Shown here piece by piece: positions 6,243-12,272 of a stretch of DNA of 12,272 bases (position 1 is its first letter; each line of letters starts with the position of its first letter). The notes beneath the pieces were generated by a model, which was not told where the DNA came from, made no database searches, and worked only from the letters and a program-made list of their open reading frames with translations. The stretch is from JBCBJX01 sp964342855 (GTDB lineage: Bacteria; Pseudomonadota; Alphaproteobacteria; Caulobacterales; Parvularculaceae). The position numbers and the translations under genes are program-made. Where the stretch lies: the NCBI GenBank assembly GCA_964342855.1, contig CAYFIB010000063.1, positions 1-12,272 of the forward strand. Direction: 5' to 3'.

Positions 6243-6863
6243 ATGGCTGCAACGACCCCCGCCGCCCGCGCGCGCGCCAATGACGAGCTTCGCGAGAAAG
6301 TCGTCGCCGCGGCGGAGAAGGCGATGGAGGCCCAGGGCCTCGCGGGCGTGAAGGCGCGCCCCATCGCCCAGCGCGCCGGCGTCGCCGTCGGCTCGCTCTA
6401 CAATCTCTTCGAGGATCTGGACGATCTGGTCCGTATCGTGAACGGGCGCACCTATGACGCGCTTTTTGACGTGGAGACGGCCGCCCTCGCCGAGGCCCGG
6501 GCCACCGGCGCCGACCCGCGCGCGCAGATGCTCGCCCTCGCCTCGGCCTATCTGGAGTTCGTCGAGGCCCGTCAGACCCGCTGGCTGGCGACGCTTTCCT
6601 TCAACCGCTCGCAGGTGAAGGCGCCGCCGCGCTGGTATCTGGAGAAGGAATTCGCGCTCTTCCGCATCATCGAGGACGCGATCTCGGCTTTCCCGAAGGC
6701 GGGCGACGCCGAGAACCGCCGCCTCCACGCCCGGGCGCTCTGGGCCTCGGTCCACGGCATTGTCACCATCGCCGTCGCCGACGGGTTCCTCATGCAGCCC
6801 ATCGACGATGTCGCGAAGGAGATCGCGATCATCGTCAACGCCGTCGCGGCCTCGCTGGAATAG
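6243..6863 (+). CDS. TetR/AcrR family repressor, likely regulator of the pspA operon
   Basis: A 206-aa DNA-binding protein. The N-terminal helix-turn-helix covers about residues 15-62 (VKARPIAQRAGVAVGSLYNLF gives the HTH, followed by EDLDDLV). The C-terminal ligand-binding part contains LWASVHGIVTIAVADGF, which resembles the WHG-type TetR C-terminal domain. AAGGAG (6231-6236) lies six bases before the ATG. It is divergent from pspA, and three TGAAC-N3-GTTCA palindromes sit between the two genes, the standard arrangement for a self-regulated local repressor. The inducer is unknown; given the targets, a lipophilic or membrane-derived ligand is a reasonable guess. It ends three bases before the stop codon of a second, convergent TetR gene; the two proteins are not close to each other in sequence. 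Confidence 0.9.
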   Translation: MAATTPAARARANDELREKVVAAAEKAMEAQGLAGVKARPIAQRAGVAVGSLYNLFEDLDDLVRIVNGRTYDALFDVETAALAEARATGADPRAQMLALASAYLEFVEARQTRWLATLSFNRSQVKAPPRWYLEKEFALFRIIEDAISAFPKAGDAENRRLHARALWASVHGIVTIAVADGFLMQPIDDVAKEIAIIVNAVAASLE

Positions 6864-6866
6864 ACG

Positions 6867-7439
6867 TCAGATCGCCGCCACGGCCGCATCCGCCGCCTGA
6901 CGGATCAGCTCCACCGGAGCACCGCCGCGGCTCATGACGCGCAGTCCGAAATGGAGCGCGAGCAATTCATTGGCTTTCGACAGGCGCCGTTTTTCATCGC
7001 TGGCATAGGGCTCTGACACCGAGAGCGCGACGAACAGGCCGTAGAGCAGCCTCTCGGTCTGCCTGGCGACGGCCTCACGGGACGCTTCGTCCAGCATCGC
7101 CTGATCCTCGCTCGCCGAGCAGACGAAACAGCCGAGGCGGCGCCCGGACCCGGCGTCTTCCACGATGAGATCGAACAGGGCTTTGACGCGCTCGCGCGCC
7201 GTTCCCTCGCCGGTCAAGATATCGAGCGCCGCGCGGATTTCATTGCGGGCGTAGTGATCGAGCGCGGCGAGATAGAGCCCGCGCTTGTCTTTGAAAGCGC
7301 GATAGAGGCTCTGCTTCTTCAGCCCCGTCGCCTTCTCAATCTCGTGCATGGACGCGCCTTCATAGCCGAGGCGCCAGAAGACGCCCTTGGCGGAGGCGAG
7401 CGCCTCTTCTGGTTCGAACTCACGCGGTCTGCCGGCCAT
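6867..7439 (-). CDS. TetR/AcrR family repressor divergent from the CMD gene
   Basis: A 190-aa regulator starting MAGRPREF, with a helix-turn-helix at about residues 30-52 (MHEIEKATGLKKQSLYRAFK) and a ligand domain with the family's GCF motif, here LGCFVCSASEDQA (Cys104 and Cys107). Two start codons are adjacent: GTG at 7440-7442 and ATG at 7437-7439. The AGAGAGG at 7446-7452 is six bases from the ATG but only three from the GTG, so I prefer the ATG. It is divergent from the AhpD-like gene at 7596 and probably controls it and itself through the palindromes between them. The close cysteine pair suggests possible thiol or electrophile sensing, but the GCF cysteine position is common in this subfamily, so this is weak. 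Confidence 0.88.
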   Translation of the reverse strand: MAGRPREFEPEEALASAKGVFWRLGYEGASMHEIEKATGLKKQSLYRAFKDKRGLYLAALDHYARNEIRAALDILTGEGTARERVKALFDLIVEDAGSGRRLGCFVCSASEDQAMLDEASREAVARQTERLLYGLFVALSVSEPYASDEKRRLSKANELLALHFGLRVMSRGGAPVELIRQAADAAVAAI

Positions 7440-7454
7440 CACGGGCCTCTCTCA

Positions 7455-7508
7455 TTAACGTTACCAATTGGTCCGATTTTCATTCTTTACCGGACCGTTC
7501 GTTAACAT
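7455..7508. promoter_or_regulatory. Operator candidate between the second TetR gene and the CMD gene
   Basis: A perfect 10-base palindrome ACCAATTGGT (7463-7472) sits in an AT-richer patch. Around it are nested inverted arms: TTAACG (7455-7460) with CGTTAA (7500-7505), and GGTCCG (7470-7475) with CGGACC (7491-7496). TAACAT (7503-7508) could be the -10 of the CMD gene, with TTCATT (7479-7484) as a poor -35 at 18 bases. The pattern fits TetR binding that shuts off both divergent genes; binding itself is inferred. Confidence 0.5.
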
Positions 7509-7595
7509 ATCTGTCCGTCATCGCCGGATGCAAGCGGCGACGAACTGAAACGCAACGAACGCCGCGCGCAGCCCGGCCAATATGGAGAGACCCCC

Positions 7596-8135
7596 ATGCC
7601 CCGCATCACCCCCGTCACCGACACCGCCGCCACGCCCGAGCAGGCCGAAATCTTCGTCGCCATCAAATCGAAACTCGGCGTCGTGCCGAACCTCTATCGC
7701 ACCGCCGCCAGGCAACCGGCCGTCCTCGGCGCCCTGCTCGGCCTCGGCGACGCCCTCGGCAAAGGCTCCTTCGACGCAAAGACGCGCGAAGCGATCGCCC
7801 TCGCCGTCGCCGGCGCAAACGACTGTGATTATTGCGCGAGCGCCCACACGGCGATTTCGCAGAGCCTGAAAGTCGACGGCGCGGAAATCGAGGCGCACCG
7901 CCGCGGCCGCTCGGCGGACGCCCGCCTGCAGGCGATCCTCTCGCTCGCGATCGCCATCACCGACAAGAAAGGCTTCGCGACGGACGCCGATCTTGCCGCC
8001 GCGCGTGAAGCGGGCCTTACCGACGCCGACATCATCGAGGTCGTCGGCGCCGTCGTCGCCAACATCTTCACCAACTACCTGAACCACGTCGCGCAGACGG
8101 AAATCGATTTCCCGATCGTGAAAGCCGCCGCGTAA
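7596..8135 (+). CDS. Carboxymuconolactone decarboxylase family protein, AhpD-like (peroxidase-related)
   Basis: A 179-aa all-helical protein of the CMD/AhpD fold. The active-site signature is present as DCDYCASAH: Cys77, Cys80 and His84, with Glu65 in KTREAIALAV ahead of it as in AhpD-like peroxidases. Members reduce peroxides through the CxxC pair or act as thiol oxidoreductases; true decarboxylases of the family usually lack the CxxC, so a redox role is likelier. GGAGA (7584-7588) lies seven bases before the ATG. It is divergent from a TetR gene that probably represses it, a common pairing, and it is followed 15 bases later by a clear terminator, so it seems to be transcribed alone. The physiological electron donor and substrate cannot be read from the sequence. 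Confidence 0.92.
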   Translation: MPRITPVTDTAATPEQAEIFVAIKSKLGVVPNLYRTAARQPAVLGALLGLGDALGKGSFDAKTREAIALAVAGANDCDYCASAHTAISQSLKVDGAEIEAHRRGRSADARLQAILSLAIAITDKKGFATDADLAAAREAGLTDADIIEVVGAVVANIFTNYLNHVAQTEIDFPIVKAAA

Positions 8136-8150
8136 GCCCGACGCAGACCC

Positions 8151-8181
8151 GCCTCGCGCCCAAACGGCGCGAGGCAGTTTT
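8151..8181 (+). terminator. Intrinsic terminator of the CMD gene
   Basis: GCCTCGCGCC (8151-8160) and GGCGCGAGGC (8166-8175) form a perfect 10-bp stem with loop CAAAC, followed by AGTTTT. It starts 15 bases after the CMD stop codon. The T-run is short (four) but the stem is strong. It separates the CMD gene from rnd. I see no confident rnd promoter in the 60 bases that follow. Confidence 0.8.
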
Positions 8182-8240
8182 CAGCCGCCTGAGGCGCTCG
8201 CGCAGCGGACAAGCGCGCGCGATGCTGCTAAGGGCGAAAA

Positions 8241-9392
8241 ATGCACGTGATCACCTCCACGGACGAGCTCGCTGATTTCTGCGCCCGTCTCGCCCGACAC
8301 CCCTATTGCACCGTCGACACCGAATTCATGCGGGAGCGGACCTATTGGCCGATCCTCTGCCTCGTGCAGGCCGCCGGGCCGGAAGACGAGGCGATCATCG
8401 ATCCGATGGCCGAAGGCATCGAACTCGCCCCGCTTTTCGAGCTGATGCGCAACGAGAACGTGGTGAAGGTCTTCCACGCGGCCCGGCAGGATGTGGAGAT
8501 CTTCTACCATCTCTCCGGCGGCCTCCCGAAACCGCTGTTCGACACTCAGGTCGCCGCCATGGCCGCCGGCTTCGGCGATCAGATCGGCTATGAGCCCCTC
8601 GCCCGTCAGCTCGTCGGCGCCCGGATCGACAAGGGCTCGCGCTTCACCGACTGGGCGCGTCGGCCGCTCTCCGACAAGCAGCTCGCCTACGCCCTCGACG
8701 ACGTCACGCACCTGCGCGGCGTCTATGAGAAGCTGAAGGAGCGCATGGAGGCCGAAGGACGCTTCGAGTGGGTGCGTCAGGAAATGTCCGCCCTCGCCGA
8801 CCCCGCCCTCTATGAGACCCGCCCGCGGGACGCCTGGAAGCGGCTGAAGCTGCGCCATGTGAAGCGTCGCGAACTTGGCGTGCTGATGAAAGCCGCCGAA
8901 TGGCGCGAGCGCGAAGCGCAGGGCCGCGACATTCCCCGCGGCCGGGTGGCGAAAGACGAAACCCTCTTCGAAATCGCCAAGCACCCGCCCTCGTCCATCG
9001 ACGACCTCGGCAAATTGCGTGGCTTTTCGAAAGGCTTCGAGCGCTCCAAATCCGCCGAGCGGCTCATCGAGCTGGTCGCCGAGGGGCTTGCGACGCCGGA
9101 AGAGGACCTGCCGCTGCCGCCGAAGCCGGTGGAGAAACAGCCCGCCCCGCCGGAAGTCGTCGAACTCCTCCGCGTGCTCCTGAAACGCCAGTGCGAGGCC
9201 CACGACGTCGCGCCGAAGCTCATCGCCTCAGCCAGCGATCTGGAAGACATCGCCCGCGACGACGAGGCGGACGTGCCCGCCATGAAAGGCTGGCGCCGAG
9301 ACGTCTTCGGCGACGCCGCCCTCAAATTGAAACGCGGCGAACTCGCCCTGATGCTGGAAGACGGAAAGGTGCGGCTGGTAGAGCGAGACTGA
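8241..9392 (+). CDS. rnd: Ribonuclease D
   Basis: A 383-aa 3'-to-5' exoribonuclease that trims tRNA and other structured RNA ends. The DEDDy exonuclease domain spans about residues 1-170: VDTEF gives D26 and E28 (Exo I), FHAARQDVEIF gives D84 (Exo II), and YALDDV gives Y150 and D154 (Exo III). An HRDC domain follows at about 205-290 (RDAWKRL to LGKLRGF), then a second HRDC-like helical region (about 300-383) after a Pro-rich linker. Length is normal for the family. AAGGG (8230-8234) lies a few bases before the ATG, which is the first Met of the conserved domain. It converges on the porin operon. I recall rnd sitting next to aspS in many alphaproteobacteria; here the two are about 7.6 kb apart. 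Confidence 0.95.
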   Translation: MHVITSTDELADFCARLARHPYCTVDTEFMRERTYWPILCLVQAAGPEDEAIIDPMAEGIELAPLFELMRNENVVKVFHAARQDVEIFYHLSGGLPKPLFDTQVAAMAAGFGDQIGYEPLARQLVGARIDKGSRFTDWARRPLSDKQLAYALDDVTHLRGVYEKLKERMEAEGRFEWVRQEMSALADPALYETRPRDAWKRLKLRHVKRRELGVLMKAAEWREREAQGRDIPRGRVAKDETLFEIAKHPPSSIDDLGKLRGFSKGFERSKSAERLIELVAEGLATPEEDLPLPPKPVEKQPAPPEVVELLRVLLKRQCEAHDVAPKLIASASDLEDIARDDEADVPAMKGWRRDVFGDAALKLKRGELALMLEDGKVRLVERD

Positions 9393-9422
9393 TCCAACGC
9401 TAAAATCAGCACGGGCATAATC

Positions 9423-9444
9423 CCTCCCCCGCAAGCGGGGGAGG
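9423..9444. repeat. REP-like palindrome between convergent genes
   Basis: CCTCCCCC (9423-9430) and GGGGGAGG (9437-9444) form a perfect stem around GCAAGC; counting the inner GC pairs the symmetry reaches 10 bp. It lies between the stop codons of rnd and the porin gene, so it could act on both transcripts, but no T-run follows on either side. Very similar C-rich/G-rich palindromes are dispersed through many alphaproteobacterial genomes, so I read it as a REP-like element and not as a classic terminator. Confidence 0.6.
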
Positions 9445-9487
9445 TGAATGTCGGTATAGTGAAACTCTGACAGGTAAGGCGACCGCC

Positions 9488-10704
9488 TCAGAACACGTAC
9501 TTCGCGGAGAATTGCAGGCGGTGGAACTCGCCGCTCAAGTCTGCGGACGTTTCGCGATATCCGTAGATGTATTCAACGCCATAGTGGATCGCCTTGGTCG
9601 GGCTGGCGATGAGATTGACGTGTCCGGAGTAGCCGGTCTCATTGACGGCGACGCCCGGCGCGTCCGGCGCATCGGCGCATCGGCGCCATGATAGCCGGCC
9701 GTGAACGCCGAGCGCAGAGTCGGCGACCAGATGTGACGGTAGGAGACGTATCCCGCATAGACCGCGATGGCCTCCAGCGATCCGTCCGCGTTGACGAACG
9801 CGTCATTGTTGTAGTTGAGGCCGACATAACGGCCGACGCCCTCGCCGACGGTCGCGGTGAAGCGGATATCATCCTTGCCCGCTGCTTTCACCTTGCCCGC
9901 GAATGAAACGCCATAGCCGAGCGTGGTGTCGCCTTCAGAGGCCGGCGTGCTGAGACCCATGGCGTCGTTGAGACGCAGCGCCCGCACGACGGCGGAGGCG
10001 GACGCCGTTCCCCAGTCGCCGTTCCAGTCATAACGCGCGACGACGTCCGGCGCGAAATCGTCGCCCGGACGCACGCGTCCGGTCGGCGTCGCGATGGTCG
10101 TCTCCGGCTGCTCCAGCGCGATCTTGAAGGCGCCGCGTTGATACCGGATCTGCGGCTGACGAATGAGGATCGAGCTTTCGGTCGGCCCGATAAAGTCCAG
10201 ATTATCCGTCCACGCCGCGAGGTTCTGGAACGTGCTCCATTCCTGACCGAGCAGCCAATCACCGTAAGTGATGTACGCACGACGCATGCGCGGCGAATAG
10301 CTGTTGGAAATCCGCTCATCGCCGTCATTGGTGATCAGAAAATCGAACTCGATCATGCCGCCGAGTTTCTTCTCGCCCTGCTTCGTGTCGAGCCCGAAGC
10401 GGAAACGCGATTCACGCGGGCTGAAATCGAGCGTCGGCGGATTATCGTTGTCGCCGCCAACCGGCGTAACGCTGGCCAGATAGAAATCGCGACCGATGCT
10501 CTCGCTCGCAATCTCGCCATCGGGCGTATGCGTCCAGAACATGTCGAGCTTGATGTAGCCGCCGAAGGTGACGTTCGTGTCGCCGACCTTGAAACCGTCG
10601 ATCGGCTTGTCGACGACAGTGTTGAAAGTCGGCTCATTGGCGAAGGCGGATCCCGCCATCGCGATGGAGGCGGTGGTCGCCAAGAGTACGGACGTTTTCC
10701 TCAT
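9488..10704 (-). CDS. DcaP-type outer-membrane porin, frameshifted near its 3' end (possible pseudogene)
   Basis: An outer-membrane beta-barrel channel for small anionic or carboxylated solutes, judging by the DcaP family. The start ATG at 10702-10704 is seven bases from the GGGG of CAGGGGAATGG, and a signal peptide follows (residues 1-23, cleavage after AFA). The mature start carries GYIKLDMFW, typical of the family, then alternating amphipathic strands. Near 9674-9682 one base is missing in the repeat encoding D-A-P. The upstream frame then runs on as basic nonsense (MRRTRRASPSM onwards) to a stop at 9535-9537. The other frame is fully coding from 9673 to a TGA at 9488-9490, giving GVAVNETGYSGHVNLIASP and ending LQFSAKYVF, with the C-terminal Phe needed for barrel assembly. 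The broken form lacks the last strands. It follows the binding-protein gene by 28 bases. Sequencing error, slippage or real decay remain open. Confidence 0.85.
9656..9682 (-). repeat. Short tandem repeat GATGCGCCG with one unit a base short
   Basis: Read on the minus strand, three units follow one another: GATGCGCC (9674-9681, eight bases), GATGCGCCG (9665-9673) and GACGCGCCG (9656-9664). Nine-base units would encode Asp-Ala-Pro three times; the first unit lacks its final G, which breaks the porin frame. Such repeats are prone to slippage and to assembly or base-calling errors. Confidence 0.85.
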
Positions 10705-10732
10705 AACCATTCCCCTGTTCTTGTTATTCTGA

Positions 10733-11923
10733 TCAGAGTTTCGACAGCGAAGAGATCGGAACGAACTCATCGCTCTCATCAAGGACGGTCAGGAACACGC
10801 CGTCACCGCCCTGATTGTCGCCATCTCCGAACACGAACTTCAGCCCGCCGATATCGTAGGGCGCGCCGTCGTAGACGGATGAGAGAAAGCCATCGCGCGT
10901 CGGCGCCGCCCCTGCGCGTTCCAGCGCGGCGATGGCGAAGCGACCGGCGAGATAACCTTCAAGCGAGACGAAATCCGGCTGAGCGCCTTCGCCGAATTTA
11001 GACAGGGCCGCGCGGTACTGCTTGACCAGCGGAACGCTCTCATCGCTCGGCGACGGCACCACCTGGCTGACGACAACGTTCGCGTAGTGCGCCTCCAGCG
11101 TGGCGGCGAGCGCGCGCGAGCCGACAAAGGAGATGTTCATCATCGGGACCGTGAGTTCGACGCGGCTGGCGAGATCGATGAACTCCGCCGCGGGAGCATA
11201 GGCCCCGACAATGGCGATGGCGTCCGGCTCAACCGTCTGAAGTCGGACGACGGCGCGGCGAACATCCCGCGAATTCCGCCGATAGGGCTCGGCGGCGACA
11301 ACCTGCATGCCGCGACGCTCAAGAGCCGACGTCACGCCGTCCAGACCCGCCTGACCGAAGGAATCCGCCTGATAGAGAACAGCGATTTTTTTCGCATCGC
11401 GATCCTTGGTCAGACGCTCGACCCACATCTCCGTTTCCTGAGCATAGCTCGCGCGGAGATTGACGACGTGGCGGTTCGACGGGTCACGAAGGAAACCGGC
11501 GCCGGTCATGGGCGCGATGTATGGAACGTCTGCGGATTTCGCGATGGGCTGGGCCACTTTCGCCGTGGGCGTTCCAACGGAACCGATGATCGCGAAGACG
11601 GCGTCCTCATTGATCAACTTGGTGACATTCGCGCCGGCCGCATCCGGCTCGTAGCCGTCATTATAGGTGATGAGCTCGATTTTGCGCCCGTTGACGCCGC
11701 CCTTTGCGTTCTGTTCGGCGAAGGCCGTTTTAAGGCCGGCCTGCATGGCGAGCCCGAGCTCTTTGGCCGGACCATCCAGGGGCGCGCTCTGGCCGAATAT
11801 GATGCGGTCGGAATGAACGCCCGGCTCTGACGCCGCATTAGCCTCGGCAACTGAAACCGTAAAAGCGGAAAAGACGGCGAAAGCGCCGCGGACGGTCGTC
11901 GATCGAAAAATGTTCCGGATCAC
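10733..11923 (-). CDS. Periplasmic ligand-binding protein, LivJ/Peripla_BP_6 type
   Basis: A 396-aa exported binding protein of the branched-chain amino acid/amide ABC transporter type. A signal peptide covers about residues 1-30 (ending AEANA). The two-lobed domain then shows SDRIIFGQSAPLDGPAKELG, NAKGGVNGRKIELITYNDGY, FAIIGSVGTPTAKVAQPIA and SFGQAGLDGV, all typical family signatures. The start is GTG at 11921-11923, with a weak AGG six bases upstream (11930-11932); a TTG at 11942-11944 is also in frame but has no better site and adds only seven residues. It is the first gene of a pair with the porin (28-base gap). No permease or ATPase gene is nearby, so it either serves a transporter encoded elsewhere or acts as a sensor. 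A CtrA-like site lies about 110-125 bases upstream. The ligand is unknown. Confidence 0.9.
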   Translation of the reverse strand: MIRNIFRSTTVRGAFAVFSAFTVSVAEANAASEPGVHSDRIIFGQSAPLDGPAKELGLAMQAGLKTAFAEQNAKGGVNGRKIELITYNDGYEPDAAGANVTKLINEDAVFAIIGSVGTPTAKVAQPIAKSADVPYIAPMTGAGFLRDPSNRHVVNLRASYAQETEMWVERLTKDRDAKKIAVLYQADSFGQAGLDGVTSALERRGMQVVAAEPYRRNSRDVRRAVVRLQTVEPDAIAIVGAYAPAAEFIDLASRVELTVPMMNISFVGSRALAATLEAHYANVVVSQVVPSPSDESVPLVKQYRAALSKFGEGAQPDFVSLEGYLAGRFAIAALERAGAAPTRDGFLSSVYDGAPYDIGGLKFVFGDGDNQGGDGVFLTVLDESDEFVPISSLSKL

Positions 11924-11969
11924 CTGACACCTCGTCTCTATCAACCGCGCGTCGGGAAATCGCCGCGCA

Positions 11970-11979
11970 TTGACGTCAA
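11970..11979. promoter_or_regulatory. Perfect palindrome TTGACGTCAA upstream of the binding-protein gene
   Basis: A 10-base perfect palindrome 46 bases upstream of the GTG start. It could be a regulator site, and its TTGACG (minus strand) could be a -35, although I find no convincing -10 at the right spacing. One 10-base palindrome alone is weak evidence. Confidence 0.3.
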
Positions 11980-12032
11980 GGTGTCACGCTGATTTCTAAT
12001 CAACGTTTAATGGTGCTATTTTCCATGAACCG

Positions 12033-12047
12033 TTAAAGGTCGTTTAA
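12033..12047. promoter_or_regulatory. CtrA-like box TTAA-N7-TTAA
   Basis: TTAA (12033-12036), seven bases AGGTCGT, and TTAA (12044-12047) match the full CtrA consensus of alphaproteobacteria. A third TTAA half-site lies at 12007-12010. All three sit in CGTTTAA or CGTTAAA contexts, in the AT-rich gap upstream of the binding-protein/porin operon. The match is seen directly; CtrA control is inferred and assumes the organism has CtrA. Confidence 0.5.
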
Positions 12048-12086
12048 GCCGTATAACAACGATTTTCTTTTCGTAGTACCGATCCG

Positions 12087-12272
12087 TTATCGAACGACGA
12101 TGTCCGCTGTCGCGCTGCAGTGCTCCGTGAGCGCGGAAAGGCGCTTTGCGGACGTTTCGCCATCGAGCAACGGTCGGAGGGACTCGGAGACCGAAACGAT
12201 CAGCCGGTCGCCTTCCAGGGTCAGGCGAATGTCGCCGGACGCTGCGGATTTCGGCGTCGTCGCGCCGAGGAA
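12087..12272 (-). CDS. C-terminal end of an unrecognised protein (runs off the right edge)
   Basis: The last 61 codons of a gene read leftward, ending in TAA at 12087-12089. The peptide contains SGDIRLTLEGDRLIVSVSES, two probable beta strands around a GD turn, then LRPLLDGET, a helix SAKRLSALTEH, and ends TADIVVR. Codon third positions favour G and C like the neighbouring genes, and the frame is open to the window edge, which supports a real gene. I do not recognise the family. It points the same way as the binding-protein gene, 163 bases ahead of it. Confidence 0.6.
   Translation of the reverse strand, partial: FLGATTPKSAASGDIRLTLEGDRLIVSVSESLRPLLDGETSAKRLSALTEHCSATADIVVR

Noticed and set aside
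6867..7442. GTG at 7440-7442 as the start of the second TetR gene
   Set aside because: Only three bases separate it from the ribosome binding site, against six for the ATG next to it.
8181..9203. Minus-strand open frame of 340 codons opposite rnd
   Set aside because: The plus strand encodes a complete RNase D with all DEDDy residues; the antisense frame is a compositional shadow.
10138..11830. Plus-strand frames 10138-11001 and 11087-11830 opposite the porin and binding-protein genes
   Set aside because: No recognisable domains or ribosome binding sites; the minus strand has signal peptides and family signatures.

Overview
The window looks like the chromosome of a high-GC alphaproteobacterium. 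The evidence is the style of AspRS, RNase D, PspA and YiaA/B-type proteins, strong G/C preference at codon third positions, and a TTAA-N7-TTAA motif like a CtrA site. Placement below class (for example near Parvularculales, Hyphomonadales or Caulobacterales) is a guess. I see no tRNA, rRNA, CRISPR array, transposase or integrase. No stretch over about 180 bases lacks a gene.

Layout. (1) 1-624, minus strand: N-terminal 208 codons of aspS, running off the left edge. (2) 788-2857, plus strand: a secreted 689-aa protein joining a serine beta-lactamase-like domain to what looks like a cysteine-less BtrH/C39-like domain; this is the most unusual protein here. (3) 2839-6062, minus strand: a probable operon read pspA, yiaA/B-type gene, sterol-desaturase-type hydroxylase, secreted polysaccharide deacetylase. 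It faces a TetR gene (6243-6863, plus), and the shared region carries three copies of TGAAC-N3-GTTCA. (4) 6867-7439, minus: a second TetR gene, tail to tail with the first and divergent from a CxxC carboxymuconolactone decarboxylase/AhpD-like gene (7596-8135, plus), which ends in a clear intrinsic terminator. (5) 8241-9392, plus: RNase D. (6) 9488-11923, minus: a periplasmic ligand-binding protein followed by a DcaP-type outer-membrane porin whose frame is broken by one missing base in a GATGCGCCG repeat. A CtrA-like box lies upstream. (7) 12087-12272, minus: the 3' end of an unrecognised gene.

How the parts may work together (inference). The TetR-pspA group looks like an envelope-stress module: PspA guards the inner membrane, the YiaA/B-type protein sits in it, the hydroxylase could modify lipids, and the deacetylase could act on envelope polysaccharide, with the TetR protein as the likely repressor through the three palindromes. 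The second TetR-CMD pair looks like a small redox- or electrophile-responsive unit. The binding protein and porin look like an uptake or sensing pair that lacks local permease and ATPase genes.

The observations most worth a second look are the hydrolase fusion, the three-operator TetR/pspA module, the single-base porin frameshift and the CtrA-like box.
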